Below, in pieces: positions 17,017 to 24,219 of a stretch of 39,918 nucleotides of DNA. The DNA comes from Streptomyces swartbergensis (GTDB lineage Bacteria; Actinomycetota; Actinomycetes; Streptomycetales; Streptomycetaceae), in NCBI RefSeq assembly GCF_002148965.1, contig NZ_NGFN01000017.1, forward strand, positions 8,736 through 48,653, in the 5' to 3' direction. Under the pieces are notes generated by a model. It saw only the letters and a program-made list of their open reading frames with translations. It ran no database searches and was not told where the DNA came from. A program made the translations under genes and the position numbers. Positions within the stretch are counted from its first letter, which is position 1, and each line of letters starts with the position of its first letter.

Positions 17017-17056
17017 GTTTCTATTCCCTGCGAACAATTCAGCCAGCCAGATTTAC

Positions 17057-17072
17057 GTCCTGTGGTCAGGAC
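17057..17072. promoter_or_regulatory. Candidate operator in the PucR/reductase divergent gap
   Basis: GTCCTG (17057-17062) and CAGGAC (17067-17072) form a perfect inverted repeat around TGGT. It lies 32 bases before the reductase start and 40 bases before the regulator start. ATTTACG and CTTTACG flank it as a direct repeat. The position between divergent genes fits autoregulation plus control of the pair. Confidence 0.45.
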
Positions 17073-17103
17073 TTTACGCCTTGAGGCGCAGCAAGCTGGA
17101 GTC

Positions 17104-18159
17104 ATGACGAGTGCAGCCCTGCGCAGCAGGGCGTGGAAACTGCTGGAGATGGTCACGACGCCGCTGCTGCCGTCGGACTACCTCGACCTGGTCAGCCCGC
17201 TGCGTGCGGGCGCTGACCTGCGTGGGCGCATCGAGGCCGTGCACCCCGAGACGGGTGACGCCGCGACCATCGTGATCAGGCCGGGACGGGGCTGGCGCGG
17301 CCACACAGCCGGTCAGTACGTGCGGATCGGGGTCGACGTCGACGGGGTGCGCCTGTGGCGTGCCTACTCCATCACCTCGCCGACAAACCGCCAGGACGGC
17401 CGCGTCACAATCACCGTGAAGGCGATCCCGGACGGCAAGGTCAGCAACCACCTGGTCCGCAGGGCGAAACCGGGCACGCTGATCCAGCTCGACCAGCCGA
17501 CCGGTGACTTCGTGCTGCCGCAGGCCAAGCCCGCCAAGGTGCTCTACCTGACGGCCGGCAGCGGCATCACGCCCGTGATGGGCATGCTGCGCGACACCGA
17601 GTTCGACGACGTCGTCATGGTCCACTGCGCGCCACAGCCGCAAGACGTGATCTTCCGCAACGAACTGCACGACCTGGTCGCGGACAAGAAGCTGCGGCTC
17701 ACCGAGGTGCACACCGACACCGACGGCATGCTCGACATCGCCCGTCTCGACGAACTCGTGCCCGACTGGGCCGAGCGCGAGACCTGGGCCTGCGGGCCCG
17801 CGGGCCTGCTCGACGCCGCCGAAGAGCACTGGACCGAGCACGGCGTCCAAGAGCGCCTGCACACCGAACGCTTCCGCCCCAGTATCGTCGTCGCCGGCGA
17901 CGGCGGCGAGGTCACGTTCAGCGCCACCGGCAAGACCGTCGACGCAGACGGCGCCACGCCGTTGCTGGACATCGGCGAGGAGGCCGGCGTGCTCATGCCC
18001 TCCGGGTGCCGCATGGGCATCTGCTTCGGCTGCATCACGCCGCTCAAGACGGGCGCCGTCCGCGACCTGCGCACCGGCGAGATCACCGAGGCCGAGCCGG
18101 GCGTCCTCATCCAGACCTGCGTGTCCGCCGCGGCGGGCCCCTGCGACATCGAACGGTAG
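17104..18159 (+). CDS. Ferredoxin reductase with [2Fe-2S] domain (desaturase electron donor)
   Basis: The protein passes electrons from NAD(P)H through FAD to a plant-type [2Fe-2S] cluster and on to a partner oxygenase or desaturase. The product is 351 aa. The FAD domain has RAYSITSP, the nucleotide domain has LYLTAGSGITPVMGML, and the C-terminal ferredoxin domain has SGCRMGICFGC with C302, C307, C310 and the fourth ligand C339. ATG 17104 follows GGAG; the open frame upstream is antisense to the PucR gene. The stop lies 7 bases before the desaturase start, so the two are translationally linked. The arrangement resembles the mycobacterial DesA3 desaturase with its oxidoreductase Rv3230c. Confidence 0.92.
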   Translation: MTSAALRSRAWKLLEMVTTPLLPSDYLDLVSPLRAGADLRGRIEAVHPETGDAATIVIRPGRGWRGHTAGQYVRIGVDVDGVRLWRAYSITSPTNRQDGRVTITVKAIPDGKVSNHLVRRAKPGTLIQLDQPTGDFVLPQAKPAKVLYLTAGSGITPVMGMLRDTEFDDVVMVHCAPQPQDVIFRNELHDLVADKKLRLTEVHTDTDGMLDIARLDELVPDWAERETWACGPAGLLDAAEEHWTEHGVQERLHTERFRPSIVVAGDGGEVTFSATGKTVDADGATPLLDIGEEAGVLMPSGCRMGICFGCITPLKTGAVRDLRTGEITEAEPGVLIQTCVSAAAGPCDIER

Positions 18160-18166
18160 GAGCACC

Positions 18167-19285
18167 TTGAGCGCCATCGACCCCACCGCCCACCTGACCG
18201 CGGAGCAGATCGAGGAGCTTGGCCGGGAGCTGGACGCGATCCGCGACGAGGTGATCGCCGGCCGCGGCGAGAAAGACGCCGCCTACATCCGTAAGGTCAT
18301 CTCGGCGCAGCGCAAGCTCGAGCTGGTCAGCAGGGGCGTGCTGCTGTTCTCGATCTTCCCGCCCGCGTGGCTGATCGGCACCGCCGGTCTGTCCGTGGCG
18401 AAGATCATGGACAACATGGAGATCGGCCACAACATCCTGCACGGCCAGTGGGACTGGATGCGGGACCCGAAGATCCACTCCACCACCTGGGAGTGGGATC
18501 ACGTCTCGCCGGCCGATCAGTGGAAGCACTCGCACAACGAGCTGCACCACACGTACACCAACGTGATCGGCAAGGACAACGACCTCGGCTACGGCATCAT
18601 GCGCGTCGACGAGGACCAGAAGTGGCACCCGTTCCACCTCGGCCAGCCGCTGTGGAACTTCATCAACGCCTGCTTCTTCGAGTACGGCATCGCAGCGTAC
18701 GATCTGGAGCTCGGCAAGAACCTGCACAAGCGCCGCCGCAAGAACCCAGAGTTCCGCGCGCGGGCCAAGGCCGTGGGCCGCAAGATCCGCAAGCAGGTGC
18801 TCAAGGACTACGTGATCCACCCGCTGCTGTCGGGCCCGTCGTTCCTCCCCACGCTCGCCGCCACGTTCACCGCGAACCTGGTCCGCAACATCTGGACCCA
18901 CTCGGTGATCATGTGCGGACACTTCCCCGAGGGCGTACAGGTCTTCGAGCGCCGGTCGATCAAGGGCGAGACGCGCGGCCAGTGGTACCTGCGCCAGATG
19001 ATGGGCTCGGCGAACATCAGTGGCAGCAAGGCCATGCACTTCATGACCGGCAACCTGTCACACCAGATCGAGCACCACCTGTTCCCGGACCTGCCGAGCA
19101 ACCGGTACGCCGAGGTCGCGGTGAAGGTGCGCGCGCTGTTCGAGAAGTACGAGCTGGAGTACGTCACCGGGCCGCTGCCCAAGCAGGTGTTCTCCGCGTG
19201 GCACAAGGTCTTCAGGCTCTCGCTGCCGAACAAGAAGCCCAAGGTCAAGACGCCGGACCGCGAGCAGGAGCTCGTCGCCGCCTGA
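18167..19285 (+). CDS. Membrane fatty acid (acyl-CoA/lipid) desaturase
   Basis: This is a diiron membrane desaturase that introduces a double bond into an acyl chain, likely delta-9. The product is 372 aa from TTG 18167, chosen because TAGGAG sits 5 bases upstream. The three histidine boxes are GHNILHGQWDWM (H88, H92), HSHNELHHTY (H121, H123, H127, H128) and HQIEHHLFPDLPSNRY (H299, H303, H304). Hydrophobic stretches near residues 50-85 and 215-245 fit a membrane-bound enzyme. Electrons should come from the reductase encoded immediately upstream. Regiospecificity cannot be read by eye. Confidence 0.94.
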   Translation: MSAIDPTAHLTAEQIEELGRELDAIRDEVIAGRGEKDAAYIRKVISAQRKLELVSRGVLLFSIFPPAWLIGTAGLSVAKIMDNMEIGHNILHGQWDWMRDPKIHSTTWEWDHVSPADQWKHSHNELHHTYTNVIGKDNDLGYGIMRVDEDQKWHPFHLGQPLWNFINACFFEYGIAAYDLELGKNLHKRRRKNPEFRARAKAVGRKIRKQVLKDYVIHPLLSGPSFLPTLAATFTANLVRNIWTHSVIMCGHFPEGVQVFERRSIKGETRGQWYLRQMMGSANISGSKAMHFMTGNLSHQIEHHLFPDLPSNRYAEVAVKVRALFEKYELEYVTGPLPKQVFSAWHKVFRLSLPNKKPKVKTPDREQELVAA

Positions 19286-19318
19286 TTCCCGGTATTGGTT
19301 CAGATCGGCCGGACCTTG

Positions 19319-19462
19319 ATGGCGCGCGCGATCACGAGGGCACGTTCGCGTGGCTGCGCGCTGGTGCAGCTGACCAGCAACAAACAGCGTCAGGACGCAC
19401 ACCGCTTCTATGCCGCACTGGGCTTCGCACGCAGCCACGAAGGGTTCAAGCTCACGCTTTAG
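19319..19462 (+). pseudogene. GNAT acetyltransferase, C-terminal fragment
   Basis: The frame from ATG 19319 reads RAITRARSRGCALVQLTSNK then QRQDAHRFYAALGFARSHEG and ends KLTL. This is the end of a GNAT N-acetyltransferase: the acetyl-CoA-side helix and the RFYAALGF strand. The acetyl-CoA binding loop (Q/RxxGxG/A) and everything N-terminal are absent. It lies 33 bases after the desaturase stop. As written it could encode 47 aa but not an active enzyme. Confidence 0.7.
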
Positions 19463-19474
19463 GGGCGGTCGCCT

Positions 19475-19822
19475 GTGGGCCGCCAGATCCTTGGAGCCAT
19501 CCCGGTCGAACGCCGCATACTGTCTTCGCCGCCCTCAACGTCGCCGGGCACCTCCGCCTCGAAGGACGCACGATCGCCGAATCGTTCCGGGCCGGCGCCT
19601 GGCGTGTCATCGCCCTGGACACAGAACCAAACGACCGGCATCCCGACCTTTCCATCACCCCAGCCCACGGCGGCGCAGACCGACCACCGGACTCAGACGG
19701 ACCTCCACCCCGGCTACGTCCTGCGCCCCGAGGACCGCGTGGTCCTCGCCACCACCCGACAGGGCCTGGCTGAACTCCTCGGGCGACAGCCTCAGCTTCG
19801 AGCTCGGCCGTCCGGCGGGTAG
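19475..19822 (+). pseudogene. Second copy of the TrkA-type protein 3' end, frameshifted
   Basis: MGRQILGAIPVERRIL (from 19475), then in another frame VFAALNVAGHLRLEGRTIAE SFRAGAWRVIALDT (about 19520-19680), then in the first frame DLHPGYVLRPEDRVVLATTR and QGLAELLGRQPQL. These correspond piece by piece to the tail of the pseudogene at 10520-11606, including the shared TPAH and GADRP segments. It is on the opposite strand and diverged, so this is a paralogous or independently decayed copy and not an assembly duplicate. Only the C-terminal domain remains. Confidence 0.75.
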
Positions 19823-20035
19823 CCCAGCATCGACGAGAGGCAGAGACCGCCGGAATTTCAGGTGGCCATGGCCTCAAGTCCCGCGTCCGTCGGGGCGGCC
19901 GTCGACACCTGTGGACGGATGCCCAGAACTTTGGCCCGTCCGTGATGACCGCGAACCACTACAGAATCCCGGTGAACAGACCGAATGCCCCTTGGGTTCC
20001 TTCCGCAACCGCGCCAGGATTCCACGAACCCGTAG

Positions 20036-20146
20036 ATCGGCATCGTCATCGGCGGTGCCGACGGTGATTTCGACAAGGACGAGCAGGCCATCGTGCGCGA
20101 GGCGTGCTGCGCCCTCGATCTGCCGCCGCACGAGTTCGACCTCTGA
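20036..20146 (+). pseudogene. TerB-like tellurite-resistance protein, C-terminal fragment
   Basis: From 20036 the frame reads IGIVIGGADGDFDKDEQAIV then REACCALDLPPHEFDL and stops. ADGDFDKDEQAIVREA and the final PxEFDL are typical of the TerB family. An in-frame TAG lies directly before the fragment (20033-20035), and no other ter gene was found nearby. It is part of the fragment belt 19319-20635. Confidence 0.6.
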
Positions 20147-20221
20147 CCGACCCGGACCACGCGGCGGGGCGGCGCCCCTTGCGAGCCGGCCCGCCGCACC
20201 CTCGGTGAGAGCTGGAGTAGT

Positions 20222-20635
20222 GATGCCGAACATCGGCCGATCCCCGAGGCGGAGCGCCCTGCAGCATCTGCGCACGACCGCGGTCCTGGCCAGCGCCGGA
20301 ATGCTGGTCACCATCGTGCTCTCGGCTCTCCCTGAGGAGCCGGTCCCTCTGCCGTTCAGCGCCGGGCACCATCAGGACCGGTACACCGGCACCGCAGAGG
20401 ACCGCCTTCTCCACGGGGAGTCCTGCGCCCTCGACGAGGCGGAAGACGGTTTCGGCCTCGTCGGTGACGGTCGCCCGACCGCCACGCGGATCCGGACGGG
20501 CTCCTGGGGGCACAGGGCGGCTACCGCCGCAAGCTGACCATCGAGGACCGCCGGATCGACGGTGGCACGGTCACCGCACCCGATCCCGGCAGCGTCCATC
20601 TCGGCGGCGCGATCGAGGCGTTTCCCGGTGCTTGA
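20222..20635 (+). pseudogene. Unidentified coding remnants
   Basis: Not recognised. From ATG 20222 (MPNIGRSPRRSALQHLRTTA, with a hydrophobic VLASAGMLVTIVLSAL) an ORF reads to 20537 but turns Arg/Thr-rich. In another frame (20516-20635) GGYRRKLTIEDRRIDGGTVT APDPGSVHLGGAIEAFPGA ends in a stop and looks like a genuine protein end. On the minus strand of the same stretch, AETVFRLVEGAGLPVEKAVL also looks coding, so the true strand is uncertain. Best read as mixed debris. Confidence 0.3.
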
Positions 20636-21069
20636 TGCCGCCCACACTCGCGCCGTGCGCCTGCACGCCTCCGCCTCCCGCTCACCGGCCCACGCCGAGC
20701 ACCCACCTCGAAGGGCGGATTCTGCTGCGCTTGTCCCCATACCTGACCGAGAGCGCGGGCGAAGCCTATGCCGCAGCGCTCGACGCCACCGAGATGGTCC
20801 GGCCGGCCACCGAAAGGAACACGGCGGACGCCTGGTTCTCCAGCAGCGAGGCGTTGCCGGCCATTACGGCGGTCGGGTCGGTGGCCACCTTGTCGAGCCG
20901 CCGGAACAGCCGTCTTGGCCCGCTCGTCGCCCGGCCCCTGAACCGGCCGGAGCAGCGCCGCGACGTCCGGTGGATGCTGCCGTGCGTGCCGATGCCGTCG
21001 GCCGGGCGCGCGGCCCTCCCGCAGCGCGCGGCCCTGCGGGGGCGGGTTCAGGGGCCTTTCCGGTACTGG
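20636..21069. other. Region without a recognised gene
   Basis: No intact gene. On the minus strand from about 20910 down to 20775, RLDKVATDPTAVMAGNASLL ENQASAVFLSVAGRTISVAS reads to a stop and has natural composition; it matches nothing I know. A short direct repeat GCGCGCGGCCCT occurs twice near 21006-21035. No clear terminator follows the secreted-protein gene at 21070. Confidence 0.35.
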
Positions 21070-21474
21070 TCAGGCGGAGTGCCCGTCCTTGACGGTCGCG
21101 CACCAGCTCCGCACCTTGGCCAGGTCCTTCTCACGCTGCTGGAGTGACGGCACGAGGGACTTGCGGAAGGCCAGTTCGTCGTCGAGGTATTTCGCGACGG
21201 CCGCCTGCCCGTCCGCCTTGGTCTTGGCGGCCCGCTTCTCCAGCTGGGCGATGGAGCCCTTCCCCGACCCCTCCAACCGCTTGAGCTTCCGCTCGATCCG
21301 CTGCTCGGTCTTCGGAGCGCGCTTGCACAGCTTGTTCGCGCCGTCCTTCGCAGCAGTGGTGGTGGCGGGCTTGTGGGACGCGGCCGTGCTGCTGCTCTCC
21401 GCTGCGGCGGTCCCGGCAACGCCCAGTAGGGCGGCCACCGCCACAGAGATGACAACGATCTTCCTGGGTCGCAT
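21070..21474 (-). CDS. Small secreted coiled-coil protein linked to a two-component system
   Basis: Function unknown. The product is 134 aa: a Sec signal peptide (RPRKIVVISVAVAALLGVAG with an AAA cleavage region near residue 25), a Ser/Thr/Ala linker, then a highly charged helical region with a likely coiled coil (EQRIERKLKRLEGSGKGS; AQLEKRAAKTKADGQAAV). Two cysteines (CKRAP and WCAT) near the ends of the mature domain could form a disulfide. ATG 21474 follows AAGGAA. It begins 43 bases after the histidine kinase stop on the same strand, so it is the third gene of that operon. The position suggests an extracytoplasmic accessory to, or output of, the kinase. Confidence 0.82.
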   Translation of the reverse strand: MRPRKIVVISVAVAALLGVAGTAAAESSSTAASHKPATTTAAKDGANKLCKRAPKTEQRIERKLKRLEGSGKGSIAQLEKRAAKTKADGQAAVAKYLDDELAFRKSLVPSLQQREKDLAKVRSWCATVKDGHSA

Positions 21475-21517
21475 GATGCGTTCCTTCCTATGCGGCGTCC
21501 TGCTGACGGGAAGGAAG

Positions 21518-22996
21518 CTAGGAGCCCTCTTTGTGGAAACCTTGTGACGTCCCGGGTGCCGACAGCCAGTCCCCGCGCAGCGGCCGCAGGGTGTAATCCG
21601 CCGTCGTCGGAAGGCGCACTACGAACCGCGCGCCGTGCCGCCCGTCCGGGCGGTCCACAGCCGAGACGGTGCCCCGGTGCAGCGCGATCTGCTGGGCGAC
21701 GAGAGTGAGCCCCAGCCCCGACCCGGGACTGCTGGGACGGCGGTGGAATCGCTGGAACACGACATCCCGCCGTTCAGGGGGGATGCCCGGCCCGTGGTCG
21801 TCCACCATGAGCACCGCTGCCTGCCCCTCCTGGCAGAGGGCCACGTCGATGCGGGCCGGCCGGTCTTCGAACCGCCCGTGGATACAGGCGTTGGTCAACA
21901 GGTTGTCCACCGCGGATCGCAGCCCCTGCTCCCAGCCGTGCGTCCACAGACCCGGGGAGCCCGTCACCGTCACCTCCACGTCCGGGTGTCCGCGGCGCAG
22001 GCCGGCGACCGACGCGTCCACCACCTCGGCCAGATCGACCGGGCCGAAGGCGTCCGCCTCGACCAGGTCGCCCTGGGCCAGCGCCCGGAGCATCACCAGC
22101 AGCCCCAGCAGCCGCGTGTGCTCGCGCCGCAGGTCCGCCAGCACCTCAGCGCGGTCCGGATCCGCCAGATCAGGATGCTCGGCGAGAATGTCCAGGTTGG
22201 TCCGCATGCTCATCAGCGGCGTGCGCAACTCGTGCGAAGCGGCCGCGGAAAACGAGCGGGCCACCTCCAGCGCCTCCACGGTACGCGCTGCCTGCTGGTC
22301 GTAGCGCTCCAGCACGGTACGGATCGTCCGGGCCAGGTCGTCCACCTCGGCGATCCCGGTGGGGGTGTGATCCAGGCGGGCGGCGCTCGTCCTCGGGTCG
22401 AGGCCGCTGGTACGGCGCTGCAGACGCCGCAGGGGCCGCGCGGCACCGGCCGCGGCGGCCCACCCCACGGCCCCGGCGAGCGGGGCGGCGAGCATCGCGA
22501 CGGTCACCACCCGGCCGCGCACCAGCCTGATCTGCGCCTGCTTGGCGGTGTCCGGGGAGAACAACCACAGGGTGCCGTCCATCACTGGGCGATTGACGGC
22601 CACCGGCACCGACAGCACCCGCCAGCTCGCGCCGTCGGCCGCTCGTACGGTGACGGGCGTGGCGGCGTTCGGCGGCAGCGGCACGGACGCGTCCGGCTGG
22701 GGTCCGCCGGCGGTCACCGTGCCCGCGGGGTCCGTCAGCCGTACGCCCACGTCGAGCGCTGCCGCGAACAGCCGCCGCTCGCGGGCATGCTCGACGGACG
22801 GGGGCCGGTCCGACGCGGCGGCCCGCAGCAGCGCCTTGGCGTCCGGGGTGACGGCTGCGGCCCGGTCGTGCAGCTGGGCGTCCTGCTGCTGGTGCAGGTC
22901 CTTGGCGACCAGTCCCAGCAGCAGCAGGCCCGAGGCGAGGACCAGCAGCGGCACCGTGACGCCGACAGCGATCGCCATCCGCGTGGACAGCCTCAT
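21518..22996 (-). CDS. Two-component sensor histidine kinase
   Basis: This is a membrane sensor kinase that phosphorylates the response regulator encoded just before it. The product is 492 aa from ATG 22996. TM1 is at about 8-31 (AIAVGVTVPLLVLASGLLLL), followed by an extracytoplasmic domain of ~130 residues, TM2 (VVTVAMLAAPLAGAVGWAAA, about 163-183), HAMP, then HisKA with SHELRTPLMSMRTNLD (H255). The ATPase has VDNLLTNACIHG (N box), VDDHGPGIP (G1), FHRRPSSPGSGLGLTLV (F/G2). The regulator stop and kinase start overlap as ATGA, so the two are translationally coupled. An open frame upstream of 22996 is only antisense to the regulator. The signal it senses is unknown. Confidence 0.95.
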   Translation of the reverse strand: MRLSTRMAIAVGVTVPLLVLASGLLLLGLVAKDLHQQQDAQLHDRAAAVTPDAKALLRAAASDRPPSVEHARERRLFAAALDVGVRLTDPAGTVTAGGPQPDASVPLPPNAATPVTVRAADGASWRVLSVPVAVNRPVMDGTLWLFSPDTAKQAQIRLVRGRVVTVAMLAAPLAGAVGWAAAAGAARPLRRLQRRTSGLDPRTSAARLDHTPTGIAEVDDLARTIRTVLERYDQQAARTVEALEVARSFSAAASHELRTPLMSMRTNLDILAEHPDLADPDRAEVLADLRREHTRLLGLLVMLRALAQGDLVEADAFGPVDLAEVVDASVAGLRRGHPDVEVTVTGSPGLWTHGWEQGLRSAVDNLLTNACIHGRFEDRPARIDVALCQEGQAAVLMVDDHGPGIPPERRDVVFQRFHRRPSSPGSGLGLTLVAQQIALHRGTVSAVDRPDGRHGARFVVRLPTTADYTLRPLRGDWLSAPGTSQGFHKEGS

Positions 22997-23691
22997 GGCG
23001 TGCCGTCCCGGGGCAGCCGAAGGACGAAGCCGACCCCGCGCACGGTGTGCAGCATCCGGGGCCGCCCGTCGGCCTCCAGCTTGCGGCGCAGGTAACTGAC
23101 GAAGGTGTCCACCGCGTCGGTGCGCACCTCGAAGTCGTAACCCCACACCAGATCCAGAAGCTGATCCCGTGTCAGTACGATCCCGGCGTTGCGGGCCAGG
23201 ACCTCCAGCAGCTCGAACTCGCGCCGGGTGAGCTTCAGCGGTTCCCCGTCGATGTGCGCCTCGCGGGCGGCCGGTGCCAGGACCAGGGGCCCGACGCGTA
23301 CCCGGTCGTCGGTGGCGGGCGGGCGGCGGCGCAGCAGCGCGCTCAGCCGCAGCACCAGTTCCTGGAGGGCGAAGGGCTTGACGAGATAGTCGTCACCGCC
23401 CGCCTGGAGTCCGGTGATCCGGTCGGCGACCTCGTCGAGGGCGGAGAGCATCAGCACGGGGACGTCGTTGCCGTCGTCCCGGAGCCTGCGACACACCTCG
23501 ATGCCGCTCAGGCCATCCATGGAGATGTCCAGCACCACCACGTCCGGCACCCGGTCGCGCACCGCCTCCAGAGCCGCACGGCCGCTCTCGGCCGGCACAA
23601 CGGAGAAGCCGTTCAGCCGCAGGCCACGCTCCAGGGAACGCCGGATGGCCGCGTCATCGTCAACGACCAGCACCAGCCCTTTCACCTTCAC
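22993..23691 (-). CDS. OmpR-type response regulator
   Basis: The product is 232 aa from GTG 23691. The receiver domain has VLVVDDDAAIRRSLERGL, the phosphoacceptor in VVVLDISMDGLSG (D55) and the switch lysine in DYLVKPFAL (K105). The C-terminal winged helix has LTRREFELLEVLARNAGIVL and YLRRKLEADGRPRMLHTVRG then VGFVL. The GTG is chosen by homology; a GGAGGGG lies rather far upstream (~16 bases), and an in-frame GTG two codons on is possible. It is the first gene of the operon regulator-kinase-secreted protein. It resembles MprA/TrcR-type actinobacterial regulators. Confidence 0.93.
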   Translation of the reverse strand: MKVKGLVLVVDDDAAIRRSLERGLRLNGFSVVPAESGRAALEAVRDRVPDVVVLDISMDGLSGIEVCRRLRDDGNDVPVLMLSALDEVADRITGLQAGGDDYLVKPFALQELVLRLSALLRRRPPATDDRVRVGPLVLAPAAREAHIDGEPLKLTRREFELLEVLARNAGIVLTRDQLLDLVWGYDFEVRTDAVDTFVSYLRRKLEADGRPRMLHTVRGVGFVLRLPRDGTP

Positions 23692-24219
23692 GGCCGCGAT
23701 GCTACGTCCCCTCCTGGCGACGACCGTGTGGCCAGAAAGCGCCGCAGACACCGGTGACGGACGCAACCGATGCCCGCAGCCTCGTGATCAGGGTGCCGTG
23801 CGCCGGGCAACGGCCTGCGACCGGTCCGCAACTCTTGACAACTGCTTACCCGCCCCTTGACACCGGAGGTCTCGGACCGCTGTCCCTCACCGCGACTGAG
23901 GGAGCCGCACTACAGCGCGGCGCAGGCGATCACACGGCGGCCAGCTCGCAAAATGTCAGTGTCCCGCCTGGCAGCATCTGAAGGGCCGAAGGGCGGCTCG
24001 GGGTCGTATTCGACGGCGAGTTGGATGGCCTTCGCCGGCCGTGGAAGCGCGGGAGCGGGAACGCCACAGAGTCTGCCGCGGAATGCCGCTCGCGGCATCA
24101 TCTGGTTGAAGGAGCTGCGGCCCACGCCCGCGCTGCGCCGCCCACGCGTGTCGGGGCCGGTGAATCCCGGCCTGGGCCGGCCGCGCGATGAACCGCAGAT
24201 CGCCCGTACTCGAAGGACG
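23692..24219. other. Gap with a possible PfpI/DJ-1 C-terminal fragment
   Basis: Upstream region of the two-component operon, then debris. On the minus strand, about 24060 down to 23910, RPAKAIQLAVEYDPEPPFGP SDAARR resembles the end of DJ-1/PfpI (ThiJ) proteins, where AIQLAxEYDPxPPF is common; the rest of that protein is absent. A TTGACA pair near 23835 and 23857 on the plus strand has no gene to serve. No intact gene is supported. Confidence 0.4.

Noticed and set aside
15857..17037. Long open frames on both strands over the PucR regulator
   Set aside because: Only the minus strand carries the PucR HTH motif; the plus-strand extension into the reductase frame is antisense.
23830..23870. Two TTGACA boxes on the plus strand
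   Set aside because: No plus-strand gene follows within 2.9 kb, and no matching -10 box at good spacing was seen.
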